Shown here: piece after piece, positions 33,773 to 42,942 of the stretch
Layout: each line of letters begins with the position of its first letter
Position numbering within the stretch: position 1 is the first letter of the stretch
Assembly: GCA_000161775.1 (NCBI GenBank)
Contig: GG704596.1
Coordinates: 3,022,115 to 3,086,114, forward strand
DNA: 64,000 bases
Direction of reading: 5' to 3'
DNA from: Ruegeria lacuscaerulensis ITI-1157
GTDB lineage: Bacteria > Pseudomonadota > Alphaproteobacteria > Rhodobacterales > Rhodobacteraceae
Translations under genes and position numbers: made by a program
Notes under the pieces: generated by a model
Database searches by the model: none
The model's input: only the letters and a program-made list of their open reading frames with translations
Told to the model about the DNA's origin: nothing

Positions 33773-34749
33773 TGGAACTGTCGCCGGCCCCTTTCTTTGA
33801 AGACGTGGCCGGCGGTCCCGCCGGCGGCGCCGCGCATTGGCTGACCACAAGCGACGGCACACGCATTCGCGTGGGCCACTGGCGCCCCGAGGGTGAGGCG
33901 ACCGGGACGGTGATGATCTTTCCCGGCCGCACGGAATATATCGAGAAATACGGCAATGCGGCGGGCGAGTTCGTGCGGCGCGGATTTGCCGTTCTGGCCG
34001 TGGATTGGCGCGGACAGGGTCTGGCCGACCGGCTGCTGGATGACCCGCGCATCGGCCATGTGGACAAATTCACCGACTATCAGCAGGACGTACGCGCAAC
34101 GCTGAAACTGGCTGAACAGCTGGACCTGCCGAAACCCTGGCACGTGATCGGACACTCGATGGGCGGCGCGATCGGCATGCGGGCGGTGCTGGAAACCGAC
34201 AGTTTCGCCGCTTGTGCTTTCACCGGCCCGATGTGGGGCATTTTCTTCACCCCGCTCATGAAGCCGCTCAGCCGTCTGACCGCCTATTGGGGGCCGCGGT
34301 TCGGGTTGGGTGAGAAGACGCCGCCAACCACGTCGCTGCAAAGCTATGTTTTGACCCAGCCGTTCGAAGGCAACGTTCTGACCCGCGATCCGGCAATGTA
34401 CCGGATGATGCAGGATCAGCTGAAGGCGCATCCCGAACTGGCTCTGGGCGCGCCCTCCACCATCTGGCTGCGCGAGGCGCTGGACGAATGTGAATGGCTG
34501 ATGGCGCAGACCGCGCCAGACATTCCCTGCCTGACCTATCTTGGCAGCCACGAACAGATCGTGGACCGCAAGGCGATCCGAGCACGCATGGCGAACTGGC
34601 CCAGTGGACGACTGGTCGAGATCCCCGACGGCGAACACGAGGTGATGATGGAACCGCCCGAGGTCCGCGGCCCCGTGTTCGAGGAGATGGCCGCGCATTT
34701 CTCGGCCGCCGCCAACGGACAGACACCCGAACTTGCGATGACGCGCTGA
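33772..34749 (+). CDS. Alpha/beta hydrolase, lysophospholipase/monoacylglycerol lipase-like
   Basis: 325 residues. The nucleophile elbow is GHSMGG (127-132, Ser129). The oxyanion region VMIFPGRTEYIEKYGNAAGE and the block GFAVLAVDWRGQGLADRLLD match the PldB/monoglyceride-lipase family; the catalytic His is probably in IPDGEHEVMMEP near the C-terminus. It is translationally coupled to the SCP2 gene, which suggests a lipid substrate. Confidence 0.87.
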   Translation: MELSPAPFFEDVAGGPAGGAAHWLTTSDGTRIRVGHWRPEGEATGTVMIFPGRTEYIEKYGNAAGEFVRRGFAVLAVDWRGQGLADRLLDDPRIGHVDKFTDYQQDVRATLKLAEQLDLPKPWHVIGHSMGGAIGMRAVLETDSFAACAFTGPMWGIFFTPLMKPLSRLTAYWGPRFGLGEKTPPTTSLQSYVLTQPFEGNVLTRDPAMYRMMQDQLKAHPELALGAPSTIWLREALDECEWLMAQTAPDIPCLTYLGSHEQIVDRKAIRARMANWPSGRLVEIPDGEHEVMMEPPEVRGPVFEEMAAHFSAAANGQTPELAMTR

Positions 34750-34819
34750 CACTTCGTCCGCTTGTGATCCGGGCGCCCTGCGCCTAGATGTGATCCAACG
34801 CAGACAATCGAGGTGTTTC

Positions 34820-36640
34820 ATGCACGAGCTTCCCTTCCCCGTCCGAGACGCAAATGCCGGTGGCGGCGCCGACAACCTGGGCAACCTGCCGGAATGGAAC
34901 CTGGACGACCTCTACACCGGACAGGACGCGCCGGAACTGACCCGCGATCTTGAGTGGCTGGAACAGGAATGCGCGGGTTTCGCCGCTGATTACGAAGGCA
35001 AGCTGGCCGATCTGGACGCGCAGGGGCTGCTGACCTGTGTCCAGCGCAACGAAAAGATCAACGCCGTCGCCGGGCGCATCATGTCCTTTGCCGGGCTGCG
35101 CTATTACCAGCTGACCACCGATGCCGAGCGCGCCAAGTTCCTGTCGGACATGCAGGAAAAGGTCACGCTGTTCACCACGCCGCTGGTGTTCTTCACGCTC
35201 GAGATCAACCGCATCGACGACGACGTGCTGGCCGCCCATTTCAAGGCCAACGCGGACCTGGCCCGGTACGAGCCCGTCTTCCGCCGCATCCGCGCGATGA
35301 AGCCCTACCAGTTGTCGGACGAGCTGGAGAAATTCCTGCATGATCTGGGGGTGGTCGGCGACGCGTGGGAACGGCTGTTCGACGAAACCATCGCGGGGCT
35401 GACCTTCACCGTGAACGGCGAAGAGCTGAACATCGAAGGCACCCTGAACCTGCTGACCGAACAGGACCGGTCCAAACGCGAGGCTGCGGCCCGCGAACTG
35501 GCCCGCGTGTTCCAGGACAACATCAAGATCTTTGCCCGCGTTCACAACACCCAGGCCAAGGAAAAGGAAATCATCGACCGCTGGCGCAAGATGCCAACCC
35601 CGCAGACCGCGCGGCATCTGGCGAATGATGTCGAACCCGAAGTGGTCGAAGCCCTGCGCGAAGCAGTCGTGGCCGCCTATCCCAAACTCAGCCACCGCTA
35701 TTACGAGCTCAAGCGCAAATGGCTGGGGCTGGATGTGATGCAGGTCTGGGACCGCAACGCGCCGCTGCCGATGGAGGACACCCGCACCGTGCCGTGGGAA
35801 GACGCCGAAAAGACCGTGATGGAGGCTTATGCCGCCTTCGATCCTCGCATGGCCGAGATCGCGGCGCCGTTCTTTTCGAAAGGCTGGATCGACGCTGCGG
35901 TGAAACCGGGCAAGGCCCCGGGCGCCTTCGCGCACCCCACCGTGACCGATGTGCACCCCTATGTGATGCTCAACTATCTGGGCAAACCGCGCGACGTGAT
36001 GACGCTGGCGCACGAGTTGGGCCACGGCGTGCATCAGGTGCTGGCCGCCGGTCAGGGTGAGATGCTGTCCTCGACCCCTCTGACCCTGGCCGAAACCGCC
36101 AGCGTCTTCGGCGAGATGCTGACCTTCCGCAAGATGCTGGATCAGGCCGAAACGCCCGAGCAGCGCAAGGTTTTGCTGGCCGGCAAGGTCGAGGACATGA
36201 TCAACACGGTGGTCCGCCAGATCGCCTTCTACGACTTTGAGTGCAAGCTGCACGCCGCCCGCCGCGAGGGCGAACTGACGCCGGACGACATCAACGCCCT
36301 GTGGATGAGCGTTCAGGCCGAAAGCCTTGGCCCGGCGTTTGAATTCATGGATGGGTACGAGACATTCTGGGCCTATATCCCGCACTTTGTTCACTCGCCC
36401 TTCTATGTCTATGCCTATGCTTTCGGCGACGGGTTGGTGAACGCGCTGTACTCGGTCTATGAAAGCGGCGCGGACGGGTTCGAAGACAAATATTTCGAGA
36501 TGCTGCGCGCGGGCGGTTCCAAACACCACAAGGAACTGCTGGAACCGTTTGGGCTGGATGCCAGCGACCCGAAATTCTGGGACAAGGGCCTGTCGATGAT
36601 CTCGGGCTTCATCGACGAGTTGGAGGCGATGGAAGAGTGA
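34820..36640 (+). CDS. M3 family oligoendopeptidase (PepF-like)
   Basis: 606 residues from the ATG at 34820 (GAGGTG upstream). The zinc motif HEXXH appears as MTLAHELGHGVHQ near residue 395, with the third ligand Glu downstream in LAETASVFGEMLTF. FEFMDGYETFWAYIPHFVHS and FYVYAYAFGDGLVNALYSVY are typical of the M3B/PepF clade. A cytoplasmic zinc peptidase degrading oligopeptides. The TGA stop overlaps a GTG start of the next small gene. Confidence 0.92.
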   Translation: MHELPFPVRDANAGGGADNLGNLPEWNLDDLYTGQDAPELTRDLEWLEQECAGFAADYEGKLADLDAQGLLTCVQRNEKINAVAGRIMSFAGLRYYQLTTDAERAKFLSDMQEKVTLFTTPLVFFTLEINRIDDDVLAAHFKANADLARYEPVFRRIRAMKPYQLSDELEKFLHDLGVVGDAWERLFDETIAGLTFTVNGEELNIEGTLNLLTEQDRSKREAAARELARVFQDNIKIFARVHNTQAKEKEIIDRWRKMPTPQTARHLANDVEPEVVEALREAVVAAYPKLSHRYYELKRKWLGLDVMQVWDRNAPLPMEDTRTVPWEDAEKTVMEAYAAFDPRMAEIAAPFFSKGWIDAAVKPGKAPGAFAHPTVTDVHPYVMLNYLGKPRDVMTLAHELGHGVHQVLAAGQGEMLSSTPLTLAETASVFGEMLTFRKMLDQAETPEQRKVLLAGKVEDMINTVVRQIAFYDFECKLHAARREGELTPDDINALWMSVQAESLGPAFEFMDGYETFWAYIPHFVHSPFYVYAYAFGDGLVNALYSVYESGADGFEDKYFEMLRAGGSKHHKELLEPFGLDASDPKFWDKGLSMISGFIDELEAMEE

Positions 36641-36885
36641 CACCCAAGACCGGGCGCTGGGCCGCGCTGAAGGCGCAGCTGCGCCCGGCGCTCGCCCGCA
36701 TCCGCCAGAAGGTTCCGCGTGGGTTGCGTTTCGTCGTGGGAATCCTGCTGATCATCGGCGGAATTTTCGGATTCCTGCCGGTGGTGGGGTTCTGGATGAT
36801 CCCGCTGGGGATCATGGTCGCCGCGATGGACGTGCAGCTGTTCGTCCGCTGGTTGCGAAAACGCCGGCAAGGCCCACGTCGCTGA
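36637..36885 (+). CDS. Small membrane protein, 82 aa
   Basis: Starts at a GTG that overlaps the peptidase stop (GTGA), indicating translational coupling. The N-terminal half is basic (MTPKTGRWAALKAQLRPALA). Two close hydrophobic segments follow (LRFVVGILLIIGGIFGFLPV, then GFWMIPLGIMVAAMD), ending in a basic tail (RWLRKRRQGPRR). It resembles the small PGPGW-like transmembrane proteins often annotated hypothetical. Function unknown. Confidence 0.7.
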   Translation: MTPKTGRWAALKAQLRPALARIRQKVPRGLRFVVGILLIIGGIFGFLPVVGFWMIPLGIMVAAMDVQLFVRWLRKRRQGPRR

Positions 36886-36901
36886 GCGGATCGCAACCGA
36901 C

Positions 36902-37171
36902 CTATTTCAGCTGGCTGTCCTTGGACCCGCGCCGGTTGATGCCGCCGCGGGCATTTTTCGCGCCGTCGCGCTCCTGTTGACACTCGAGGCACAGTTTGAC
37001 GCCGGGAATGGCCTGTCGCCGTTTTTCCGGGATCGGCTCCTCGCATTCCGCGCAATGGGTCAGGCTTTCGCCCACAGGGCGTTTGCGCGCCTGCATCCGG
37101 GCCAGCTCGTCGGAAATCGACGCTTCGATCTGTTCACTTACCGCGCCGTCACGCGCCCAGCCTCCGGCCAT
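36902..37171 (-). CDS. DksA/TraR family C4 zinc-finger protein
   Basis: 89 residues. The zinc finger is CAECEEPIPEKRRQAIPGVK followed by LCLECQQE, the standard CxxC-x17-CxxC DksA/TraR motif. The coiled-coil part is short (about 30 residues), as in YbiI-like proteins rather than full DksA. AGGAGACC precedes the ATG. Full DksA reaches into the RNA polymerase secondary channel; whether this short form does is uncertain. Confidence 0.87.
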   Translation of the reverse strand: MAGGWARDGAVSEQIEASISDELARMQARKRPVGESLTHCAECEEPIPEKRRQAIPGVKLCLECQQERDGAKNARGGINRRGSKDSQLK

Positions 37172-37228
37172 GGTCTCCTCCGTTTCAGCCGCCGGCCAGT
37201 CTAGGCCCGCGATGGTGCGTCGCGCAAG

Positions 37229-38203
37229 TCAGAGCGAAACCGCTCTGTCGAACACCCGGTCGATCATAGCCTGCGTCCCGCGCGAGAATTCGAGCGGACA
37301 CGGGTAGTCGTCCCCCGCGCGAATGGACCGGCAAAACGCCTCGACCTGCAACTTGTAGTGATCGTCGGCCGGGAAGCGCCGCGCCAGAACCTCAAGCCCC
37401 GGGCGATGCAACTCCACCCGGGCCTCGCCAAACACCCGCGCGTTGAACGGCGCGGTCAGGCGGATCAGGCCGCGCTCGCCGTGAAAGACCATTTCCTGAT
37501 GCGGATGCATGCGGATCGAGACATAGGCCGAATAGGTAAAGCCCGGGAATTGCGTGCGGATTTCGGTGAACGTGTCGATCCCGTCCTCCCACCGGATGGC
37601 CGATTGCACGATGTCCGGCTCCTGCCCCGTCGCAAAACGGGCCGACCCGATGACATAGACGCCGATATCGCGCAGCCCGCCGCCGCCAGTTTCGGCGCGG
37701 TTGCGGATATTTCCGGTGTCGGCGCGGTTGTCGAAGCTGAACGCGCCCGTGACATGAACCAGATCCCCGATGGCGCCGTCGGCGATCAGGTCGCGCACAT
37801 GCTGCCACTGCGGGTGGTGCACGATCATATAGGCCTCGGCCGCCAGCAACCCGGTCTGGTCGCGCTTGTGGATCAGGGCGTCGAACTCGTCGGCGCGCAT
37901 GGCCATCGGCTTTTCACACAGAACGTGCTTGCCGGCCTCAAGCGCCTTCAGGCTCCATTCCACATGCAGGTGGTTCGGCAGCGGGATATAGACCGCCTCG
38001 ATTTCGGGCGAGGCCAGCAGCGCGTCATAGTCGTCAAACACCTTCAGGTCCGGGCAGAAGTCCTGAAACGGCTCGGCCTTGGCGGGATCCGATGTCGCCA
38101 GGGCCGCCAGCCGCGCGCCCGAAGCAGCGTGGATCGCCGGACCCATGAATTGGCGTGCGAATTTCGCCGCCCCGAGAATTCCCCACTGAACCGACTTGTG
38201 CAT
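37229..38203 (-). CDS. Gfo/Idh/MocA family oxidoreductase
   Basis: 324 residues from the ATG at 38203 (GGAGG, 5-nt spacing). N-terminal NAD(P)-binding fold: VQWGILGAAKFARQFMGPAI. The conserved CEKP motif (Lys98) and AVYIPLPNHLHVEWSLKALE are present; the C-terminal substrate domain includes TGGGGLRDIGVYVIGSARFA. Sugar or inositol dehydrogenases dominate the family, but the substrate here cannot be read from the sequence. It stands alone. Confidence 0.87.
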   Translation of the reverse strand: MHKSVQWGILGAAKFARQFMGPAIHAASGARLAALATSDPAKAEPFQDFCPDLKVFDDYDALLASPEIEAVYIPLPNHLHVEWSLKALEAGKHVLCEKPMAMRADEFDALIHKRDQTGLLAAEAYMIVHHPQWQHVRDLIADGAIGDLVHVTGAFSFDNRADTGNIRNRAETGGGGLRDIGVYVIGSARFATGQEPDIVQSAIRWEDGIDTFTEIRTQFPGFTYSAYVSIRMHPHQEMVFHGERGLIRLTAPFNARVFGEARVELHRPGLEVLARRFPADDHYKLQVEAFCRSIRAGDDYPCPLEFSRGTQAMIDRVFDRAVSL

Positions 38204-38351
38204 TGTGTCCTCCGTATCTGATCGCGTTCGGCGCACCAAATATTTGCGCCAACACCCGTTGCGCCCCTAGTACCAGCCAAGCGACGCCAAGTCAGGCTTT
38301 TCTCGTCGGTTTCACCTCGTAAGCTGCGGGAAACGCTTGGGGAGGAAAGAC

Positions 38352-39525
38352 GTGAAAAGACTGCTGAAATGGCTGACAGGCCTTGTCTTGGCCGCGATCG
38401 TCATCGGGGCCGTGGTGTTCTTTGGATTCGTGCCGGCCTATGTCGAAGGCGCGCGCAACAGCGTAATCGACCACGACCCATACCCGCTGTCCGACACCGC
38501 AGCGGCCCTGCACGAAACCCTGATCGTGGGCGACCTGCATGCCGACCCGCTGCTGTGGAGCCGCGACCTGACCGAGCGCGGAACCCGCGGCCAGGTGGAT
38601 ATTCCCCGGCTGATCGAAGGCAACGTGGCGCTGCAGGTGTTCACCGCCGTGACCAAGTCGCCGGCCGGGCAGAACTACGAGGCAAACTCGGCCGAGGCAT
38701 TCGACAACATCACGCTGTTGGCCATCGGTCAGCTATGGCCGCTGCGCACCTGGGACAGTTTGAAAGAACGCGCAATCTATCAGGCCGAGAAACTGCACCG
38801 GTTCGAGGCCGCCTCGGACGGGCATCTGAAAATCATCAAGACCCGCGCGGATCTGGACGCGGTGCTTGAGGCCCGCGCGCGCGGCGAACAGGTCGTGGGC
38901 GGCATTCTGGGGATCGAAGGCGCCCATCCGCTGGAGGGCGATCTGGCGAATCTCGACCCGATTTTCGATGCCGGACACAGGGTGTTCGGGCTGCAGCATT
39001 TCTTTGACAACGAACTGGGCGGCTCGCTGCATGGCACCGCGAACACGGGTCTGACCGAATTTGACAGCAGGTAGTGCCGAACTGGCCAAGCGCCCGGTGG
39101 TGATCGACTGCCCATTCCAGCCCGCAAGTGGCGCGCGACGTGCTGGCCATGACGACGAGCCGCTGATCGTCAGCCATGGCGGTCTGCACGGGTTCTGCCC
39201 GGTCAAGCGAAACTATCCCGATGACGTGATGAAGGAAATCGCGGCGACCGGCGGTGTCATCGGGATGGGATACTGGGCGGATGTCACCTGCGGCGATATT
39301 ACCCCGGCGGGAATTGCAAAAATGATCAAGGCGGCCATCGAGACGGTCGGGGAAGACCATGTCGCGCTGGGGTCCGACTATGACGGCTCGGTCGAGACCG
39401 CGTTCGACACGTCGGAACTGGCCGCGCTGACCTCGGCCTTGTTGGACGAAGGCCTGACCGAAGCGCAGATCCGCAAGGTCATGGGCGAAAACATGGTGCG
39501 GGTATTCCGTCAACAGCTGGAGTAA
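38352..39525 (+). pseudogene. Membrane-anchored M19 (renal-type) dipeptidase, frame-disrupted
   Basis: GTG start at 38352 with GGAGG. The first frame runs to a TAG at 39072-39074: an N-terminal membrane helix (LLKWLTGLVLAAIVIGAVVF), the zinc motif GDLHADPLLW and the bridging Glu in GGILGIEGAHPL. The rest continues in a second frame (ELAKRPVVIDC, then DEPLIVSHGGLHGFCPVKRN to the end). Between 39060 and 39170 the family sequence can be followed only by changing frame several times, and the expected DxAHSS zinc-site segment is lost. Either a decayed gene or a cluster of sequencing deletions. Confidence 0.8.
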
Positions 39526-39531
39526 CGGCAC

Positions 39532-39564
39532 GAAAAAACCGGCCCAGAGAGATCAGGGCCGGTT
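39532..39564. terminator. Terminator between the M19 gene and rpoH
   Basis: Stem AACCGGCCC / GGGCCGGTT with a 10-nt loop, preceded by A-rich and followed by T-containing sequence. It lies between convergent stops, so it can serve both genes. Confidence 0.75.
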
Positions 39565-39585
39565 GTTCTGGTCGGGCCTGGCGCA

Positions 39586-40482
39586 TCAGGCCGGGGTCAG
39601 CATCCCCTTTTCCCGCGCCAGTTCCCGCATCTTTTTCTGCAGCTTTTCAAAGGCGCGCACCTCGATCTGCCGGATGCGCTCGCGGCTGACATTGTATTGC
39701 GAACTCAGCTCTTCCAGCGTGACGGGCTGATCCATCAGCCGCCGTTGGGTCAGAATGTCCTTTTCGCGGTCGTTCAACACCTCGAGCGCCTCGGCCAGCA
39801 ACTCGCGGCGCACTTCAAGCTCTTCGCGCGTTTCATAATCTCCGGCCTGGTCGGCGCTTTCGTCTTCCAACCAGTCCTGCCACTGCATGGTGCCTTCGCC
39901 TTCGGACCCGACCGTGGCGTTCAGCGAGGCATCCCCGCCCGACATGCGGCGGTTCATGCTGATGACTTCATCTTCGGTCACGCCCAGATCATGAGCGATC
40001 TGCTTGACGTTGTCGGGGTGCAGATCGCCATCTTCAAGCGCTCCGATCCGCGCCTTGGCCTTGCGCAGGTTGAAGAACAGCTTTTTCTGCGCCGACGTCG
40101 TGCCCAGTTTCACCAACGACCACGACCGCAGGATGTATTCCTGGATCGAGGCGCGGATCCACCACATCGCATAGGTCGCCAGACGGAAGCCCTTTTCCGG
40201 GTCAAACCGTTTCACGGCCTGCATCAGACCGACATTGGCCTCGGAAATCACCTCGGCCTGGGGCAGGCCATAGCCGCGATAGCCCATGGCGATCTTGGCC
40301 GCCAGCCGCAGATGCGACGTCACCAGCTTGTGCGCGGCTTCGGTGTCATGATCCTCGACCCAACGCTTGGCCAGCATGTACTCCTCTTCCGGTTCCAGCA
40401 GCGGAAACTTGCGAATCTCCTGCAGGTACCGGTTCAGCCCGCCTTCAGGCGTGGGCACGGGGAGGTTTTTGTAATTTGCCAT
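39586..40482 (-). CDS. rpoH: RNA polymerase heat-shock sigma factor RpoH
   Basis: 298 residues. The RpoH box QKKLFFNLR (132-140) distinguishes it from RpoD. Region 2 is GLMQAVKRFDPEKGFRLATY and AMWWIRASIQEYILRSWSLV; region 4 ends with the HTH in VTLEELSSQYNVSRERIRQI. It directs transcription of chaperone and protease genes. A consensus-like sigma-32 promoter lies upstream, so it probably activates itself. Roseobacters commonly have more than one rpoH; which paralogue this is cannot be told. Confidence 0.95.
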   Translation of the reverse strand: MANYKNLPVPTPEGGLNRYLQEIRKFPLLEPEEEYMLAKRWVEDHDTEAAHKLVTSHLRLAAKIAMGYRGYGLPQAEVISEANVGLMQAVKRFDPEKGFRLATYAMWWIRASIQEYILRSWSLVKLGTTSAQKKLFFNLRKAKARIGALEDGDLHPDNVKQIAHDLGVTEDEVISMNRRMSGGDASLNATVGSEGEGTMQWQDWLEDESADQAGDYETREELEVRRELLAEALEVLNDREKDILTQRRLMDQPVTLEELSSQYNVSRERIRQIEVRAFEKLQKKMRELAREKGMLTPA

Positions 40483-40524
40483 GTTTCACGTCCCTTTGGA
40501 CCAATGTTTATGTCCTTAACATGG

Positions 40525-40553
40525 ATATGGGGCCATGTTTCGGACCATTCAAG
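40525..40553 (-). promoter_or_regulatory. Sigma-32-type promoter of rpoH
   Basis: On the minus strand CTTGAA (-35) and CCCCATAT (-10) are separated by 15 nt, matching the classical heat-shock consensus (CTTGAA ... CCCCATNT). The predicted start site is about 35 bases upstream of the rpoH ATG at 40482. Confidence 0.75.
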
Positions 40554-40607
40554 GGCAGGTGTTAACAGTGTGGGATTAAAGATTGATAAAGGAAACCTAA
40601 GAATGCG

Positions 40608-41651
40608 TTAGTCACGAGACTTTGCGGGTTGTTTCAACGCCGAAATAAGGGCCTGCATGTCCTGCGGGATGGGGGCCTCGAACCGCATGCCAGCGCCGGT
40701 CACGGGGTGTTCGAACCCCAAAACCGCTGCGTGCAGCGCCTGCCGGGGAAAGCTGCGCACCGCCTCGGCCGCATCCGCGCCGAAGGACCGGGCCGACAGT
40801 TTGCGCTTGCCGCCATAGACGGGGTCGCCCACCAGACCATGCCCGGCATGAGCCATGTGCACCCGGATCTGATGGGTTCGCCCAGTTTCCAGCCAGCATT
40901 CGATCAGCGACACCGCGCCGGGCTGCCCGAACACTTCGACGACCCGGGCGCGCGTGACGGCGTGACGACCGCCGTGAAACAGCACGGCCTGTTTCTGCCG
41001 GTCGTGTTTGTGCCGCGCCAGCTGCGTGGTGATCCGCATCACGTTGCCGGGCTCGAAACTTACGCCCTTGATGCCGCGCAGCCGAGGATCGTTGGCATCG
41101 GGCACGCCATAGCACAATGCGCGGTAATACCGTTCGACGCTGTGCGCCTCGAACTGGGCCGCAAGCCCCTGATGGGCCGCATCCGATTTGGCAACCACCA
41201 GCAGCCCGCTGGTATCCTTGTCGATCCGGTGCACGATGCCCGGCCGCTTGACCCCGCCCACGCCGGACAGATCATCGCCGCAGTGATGCAGCAGCGCATT
41301 CACCAAAGTTCCGCTGGGGGACCCCGGCGCCGGATGCACGACCAGGCCCGCAGGCTTGTTGATCACGATCAGGTCGGCATCTTCGTGCACGATGTCCAGC
41401 GGAATGTCCTCGGGGCCGATATGACTTTCGTCCGCCTCGGACACGGTTATGCAGACAGCCGCTCCTTCCGCCACCTTGGCCTTGGCATCGGTCACGAGCT
41501 TGCCGTCCACCGCAACGGCGCCCTCCTCGATCAGGCGGGCCAGCCGGGTGCGCGACAGGCTTTCATCTGCTGGCACATCCCGCGAAAGCGCCTTATCAAG
41601 GCGGGGCGGCGGAGCCTCCGCGATCACGAATTCAATTGTCCGGGTGCCCAT
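40608..41651 (-). CDS. RluA/RluD family 23S rRNA pseudouridine synthase
   Basis: 347 residues. N-terminal S4 domain (about 16-75), then the catalytic motif HRIDKDTSGLLV with Asp144. GRTHQIRVHMAHAGHGLVGD and DPVYGGKRKL are the conserved C-terminal blocks. The layout is that of RluD (positions 1911/1915/1917) more than RluC, but assignment is tentative. AAGGGA lies 5-7 nt upstream of the ATG, inside the coding region of the divergent gene at 41650, with which it shares a CATG. Confidence 0.88.
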   Translation of the reverse strand: MGTRTIEFVIAEAPPPRLDKALSRDVPADESLSRTRLARLIEEGAVAVDGKLVTDAKAKVAEGAAVCITVSEADESHIGPEDIPLDIVHEDADLIVINKPAGLVVHPAPGSPSGTLVNALLHHCGDDLSGVGGVKRPGIVHRIDKDTSGLLVVAKSDAAHQGLAAQFEAHSVERYYRALCYGVPDANDPRLRGIKGVSFEPGNVMRITTQLARHKHDRQKQAVLFHGGRHAVTRARVVEVFGQPGAVSLIECWLETGRTHQIRVHMAHAGHGLVGDPVYGGKRKLSARSFGADAAEAVRSFPRQALHAAVLGFEHPVTGAGMRFEAPIPQDMQALISALKQPAKSRD

Positions 41652-41952
41652 GACTGTCCCTTCAGATCCCCAAGAACCGCAGGAAACGCCTCAGCTGCGC
41701 CTGCTGCGCCGCATGGTCATGTTGCTGACCGCGGTGATGATTGGCGGCGTTCTAGTGACATTCGCCCTGATTGTCATCCGCCTATCGGACAGAACCCCCA
41801 CCCTGCCCGATCAGATCGAACTGCCCGACGGCGCCCGCGCCCAGGCCGTTACCATCGGCAGCAACTGGTTCGCCGTGGTGACCGATGACAACCGTATCCT
41901 GATCTTCGACAAGACCACCGGACGCCAGCGGCAGGAGATTCCGCTGGATTGA
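41650..41952 (+). CDS. Small membrane protein, 100 aa (DUF6476-like)
   Basis: 100 residues. One membrane helix at about 20-45 (LLRRMVMLLTAVMIGGVLVT), then a small extracytoplasmic beta-rich domain: LPDQIELPDGARAQAVTIGS, NWFAVVTDDNRILIFDKTTG. The start ATG overlaps the start ATG of the divergent pseudouridine synthase gene (CATG). It resembles a short conserved family of Rhodobacterales. Function unknown. A start at the Met of MVMLLTAVM (41713) is possible but leaves no N-terminal tail. Confidence 0.75.
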   Translation: MTVPSDPQEPQETPQLRLLRRMVMLLTAVMIGGVLVTFALIVIRLSDRTPTLPDQIELPDGARAQAVTIGSNWFAVVTDDNRILIFDKTTGRQRQEIPLD

Positions 41953-41958
41953 AGCGCC

Positions 41959-42942
41959 TCAGACATCAAGCGCCATGCGGAACACGATTTCCGCTGCCTG
42001 CTTGAGAGCAGCGACCTCTTCGGCGCTGTCGCGGCGGAACCGCTGGTCTTCGGCACCCAGGCGGACCGGAGAGAACAAAACCTTGCGATCGGGAAAGAAT
42101 TCTTGCCGGAACCCTTCGTCAGCCTCGGCCAGAAAGTCATCCAGCCAGGCGCGCTCATCAGGTTCCAACACGTCATGTCGGCGAATCATCACCGGATCAC
42201 TCACCGCCTGACGGCGCAACTGGCGGCTGCGCTTGCGCCCGATGGCCCGGGTCACCACGCCGAAGGCCTCGCTGGCGACCCGCGACAAGGACGGGTTGGC
42301 CGGCAGGTCGGTCGAACACCCGGGTGGCGGCGCCACCCCTAGCCGTGACAGGAAATCGTCGATGACGTTGCCATTGGTCAGTTCCGCTCGCTCATACAGC
42401 AGCGGCACGATGGCGACGCCCGGAAAGGCCGCGCGGATGCGGCTGACCGCCCCGGCATAGCTGTGCCCGTCCGGGTTGGCCCGAATCGCCGCCAACCGGT
42501 CACGGACAAAGCCCGAGCCATCCGCCGGCAGCCGGCCGTTCTTGGCTCGTTGCTTGTAGTCGGCCTCGAAGAAGTCGGAATAGCGGCGGCAGTAGAATAC
42601 GATCCGAATCTCGCGCACCGGGATTTCCGAGAACACTTGCGCCAGGCGCACCAGGTCGGCGTTGTAGAACATCTCGGACGACACAAGGCATGCCTTCTCA
42701 CCGTGCTCTTCGTATTCGCGGCCCATCGCCTCGCGGAAGTCATCCATGGGTTGCGACGACTGGTTCATGTGAAAGGCCATTATGTTGTGGCTGACCTTCG
42801 GACGCTCGCCGCTGTTGGGGCGCTGGCGCCCGGCCTCCATGTATCGAAGACCGGCATCCGACAACACGGCCGCGTTATTCCGGAGAAACGACTGCAGAGC
42901 CGTTGTTCCGGTTTTCGGCATCCCCAAGTGCAACCACAGCAT
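41959..42942 (-). CDS. Sulfotransferase family protein
   Basis: 327 residues. The N-terminal PAPS-binding loop is LGMPKTGTTALQSFL (6-20), the 5'-phosphosulfate-binding motif of sulfotransferases. IRIVFYCRRYSDFFEADYKQ carries the 3'-phosphate-binding Arg region. Its start overlaps the stop of the upstream glycosyltransferase gene (TGATG). It probably sulfates a sugar or surface glycan together with its partner; the acceptor is unknown. The cytoplasmic location is assumed because no signal or membrane helix is seen. Confidence 0.78.
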   Translation of the reverse strand: MLWLHLGMPKTGTTALQSFLRNNAAVLSDAGLRYMEAGRQRPNSGERPKVSHNIMAFHMNQSSQPMDDFREAMGREYEEHGEKACLVSSEMFYNADLVRLAQVFSEIPVREIRIVFYCRRYSDFFEADYKQRAKNGRLPADGSGFVRDRLAAIRANPDGHSYAGAVSRIRAAFPGVAIVPLLYERAELTNGNVIDDFLSRLGVAPPPGCSTDLPANPSLSRVASEAFGVVTRAIGRKRSRQLRRQAVSDPVMIRRHDVLEPDERAWLDDFLAEADEGFRQEFFPDRKVLFSPVRLGAEDQRFRRDSAEEVAALKQAAEIVFRMALDV

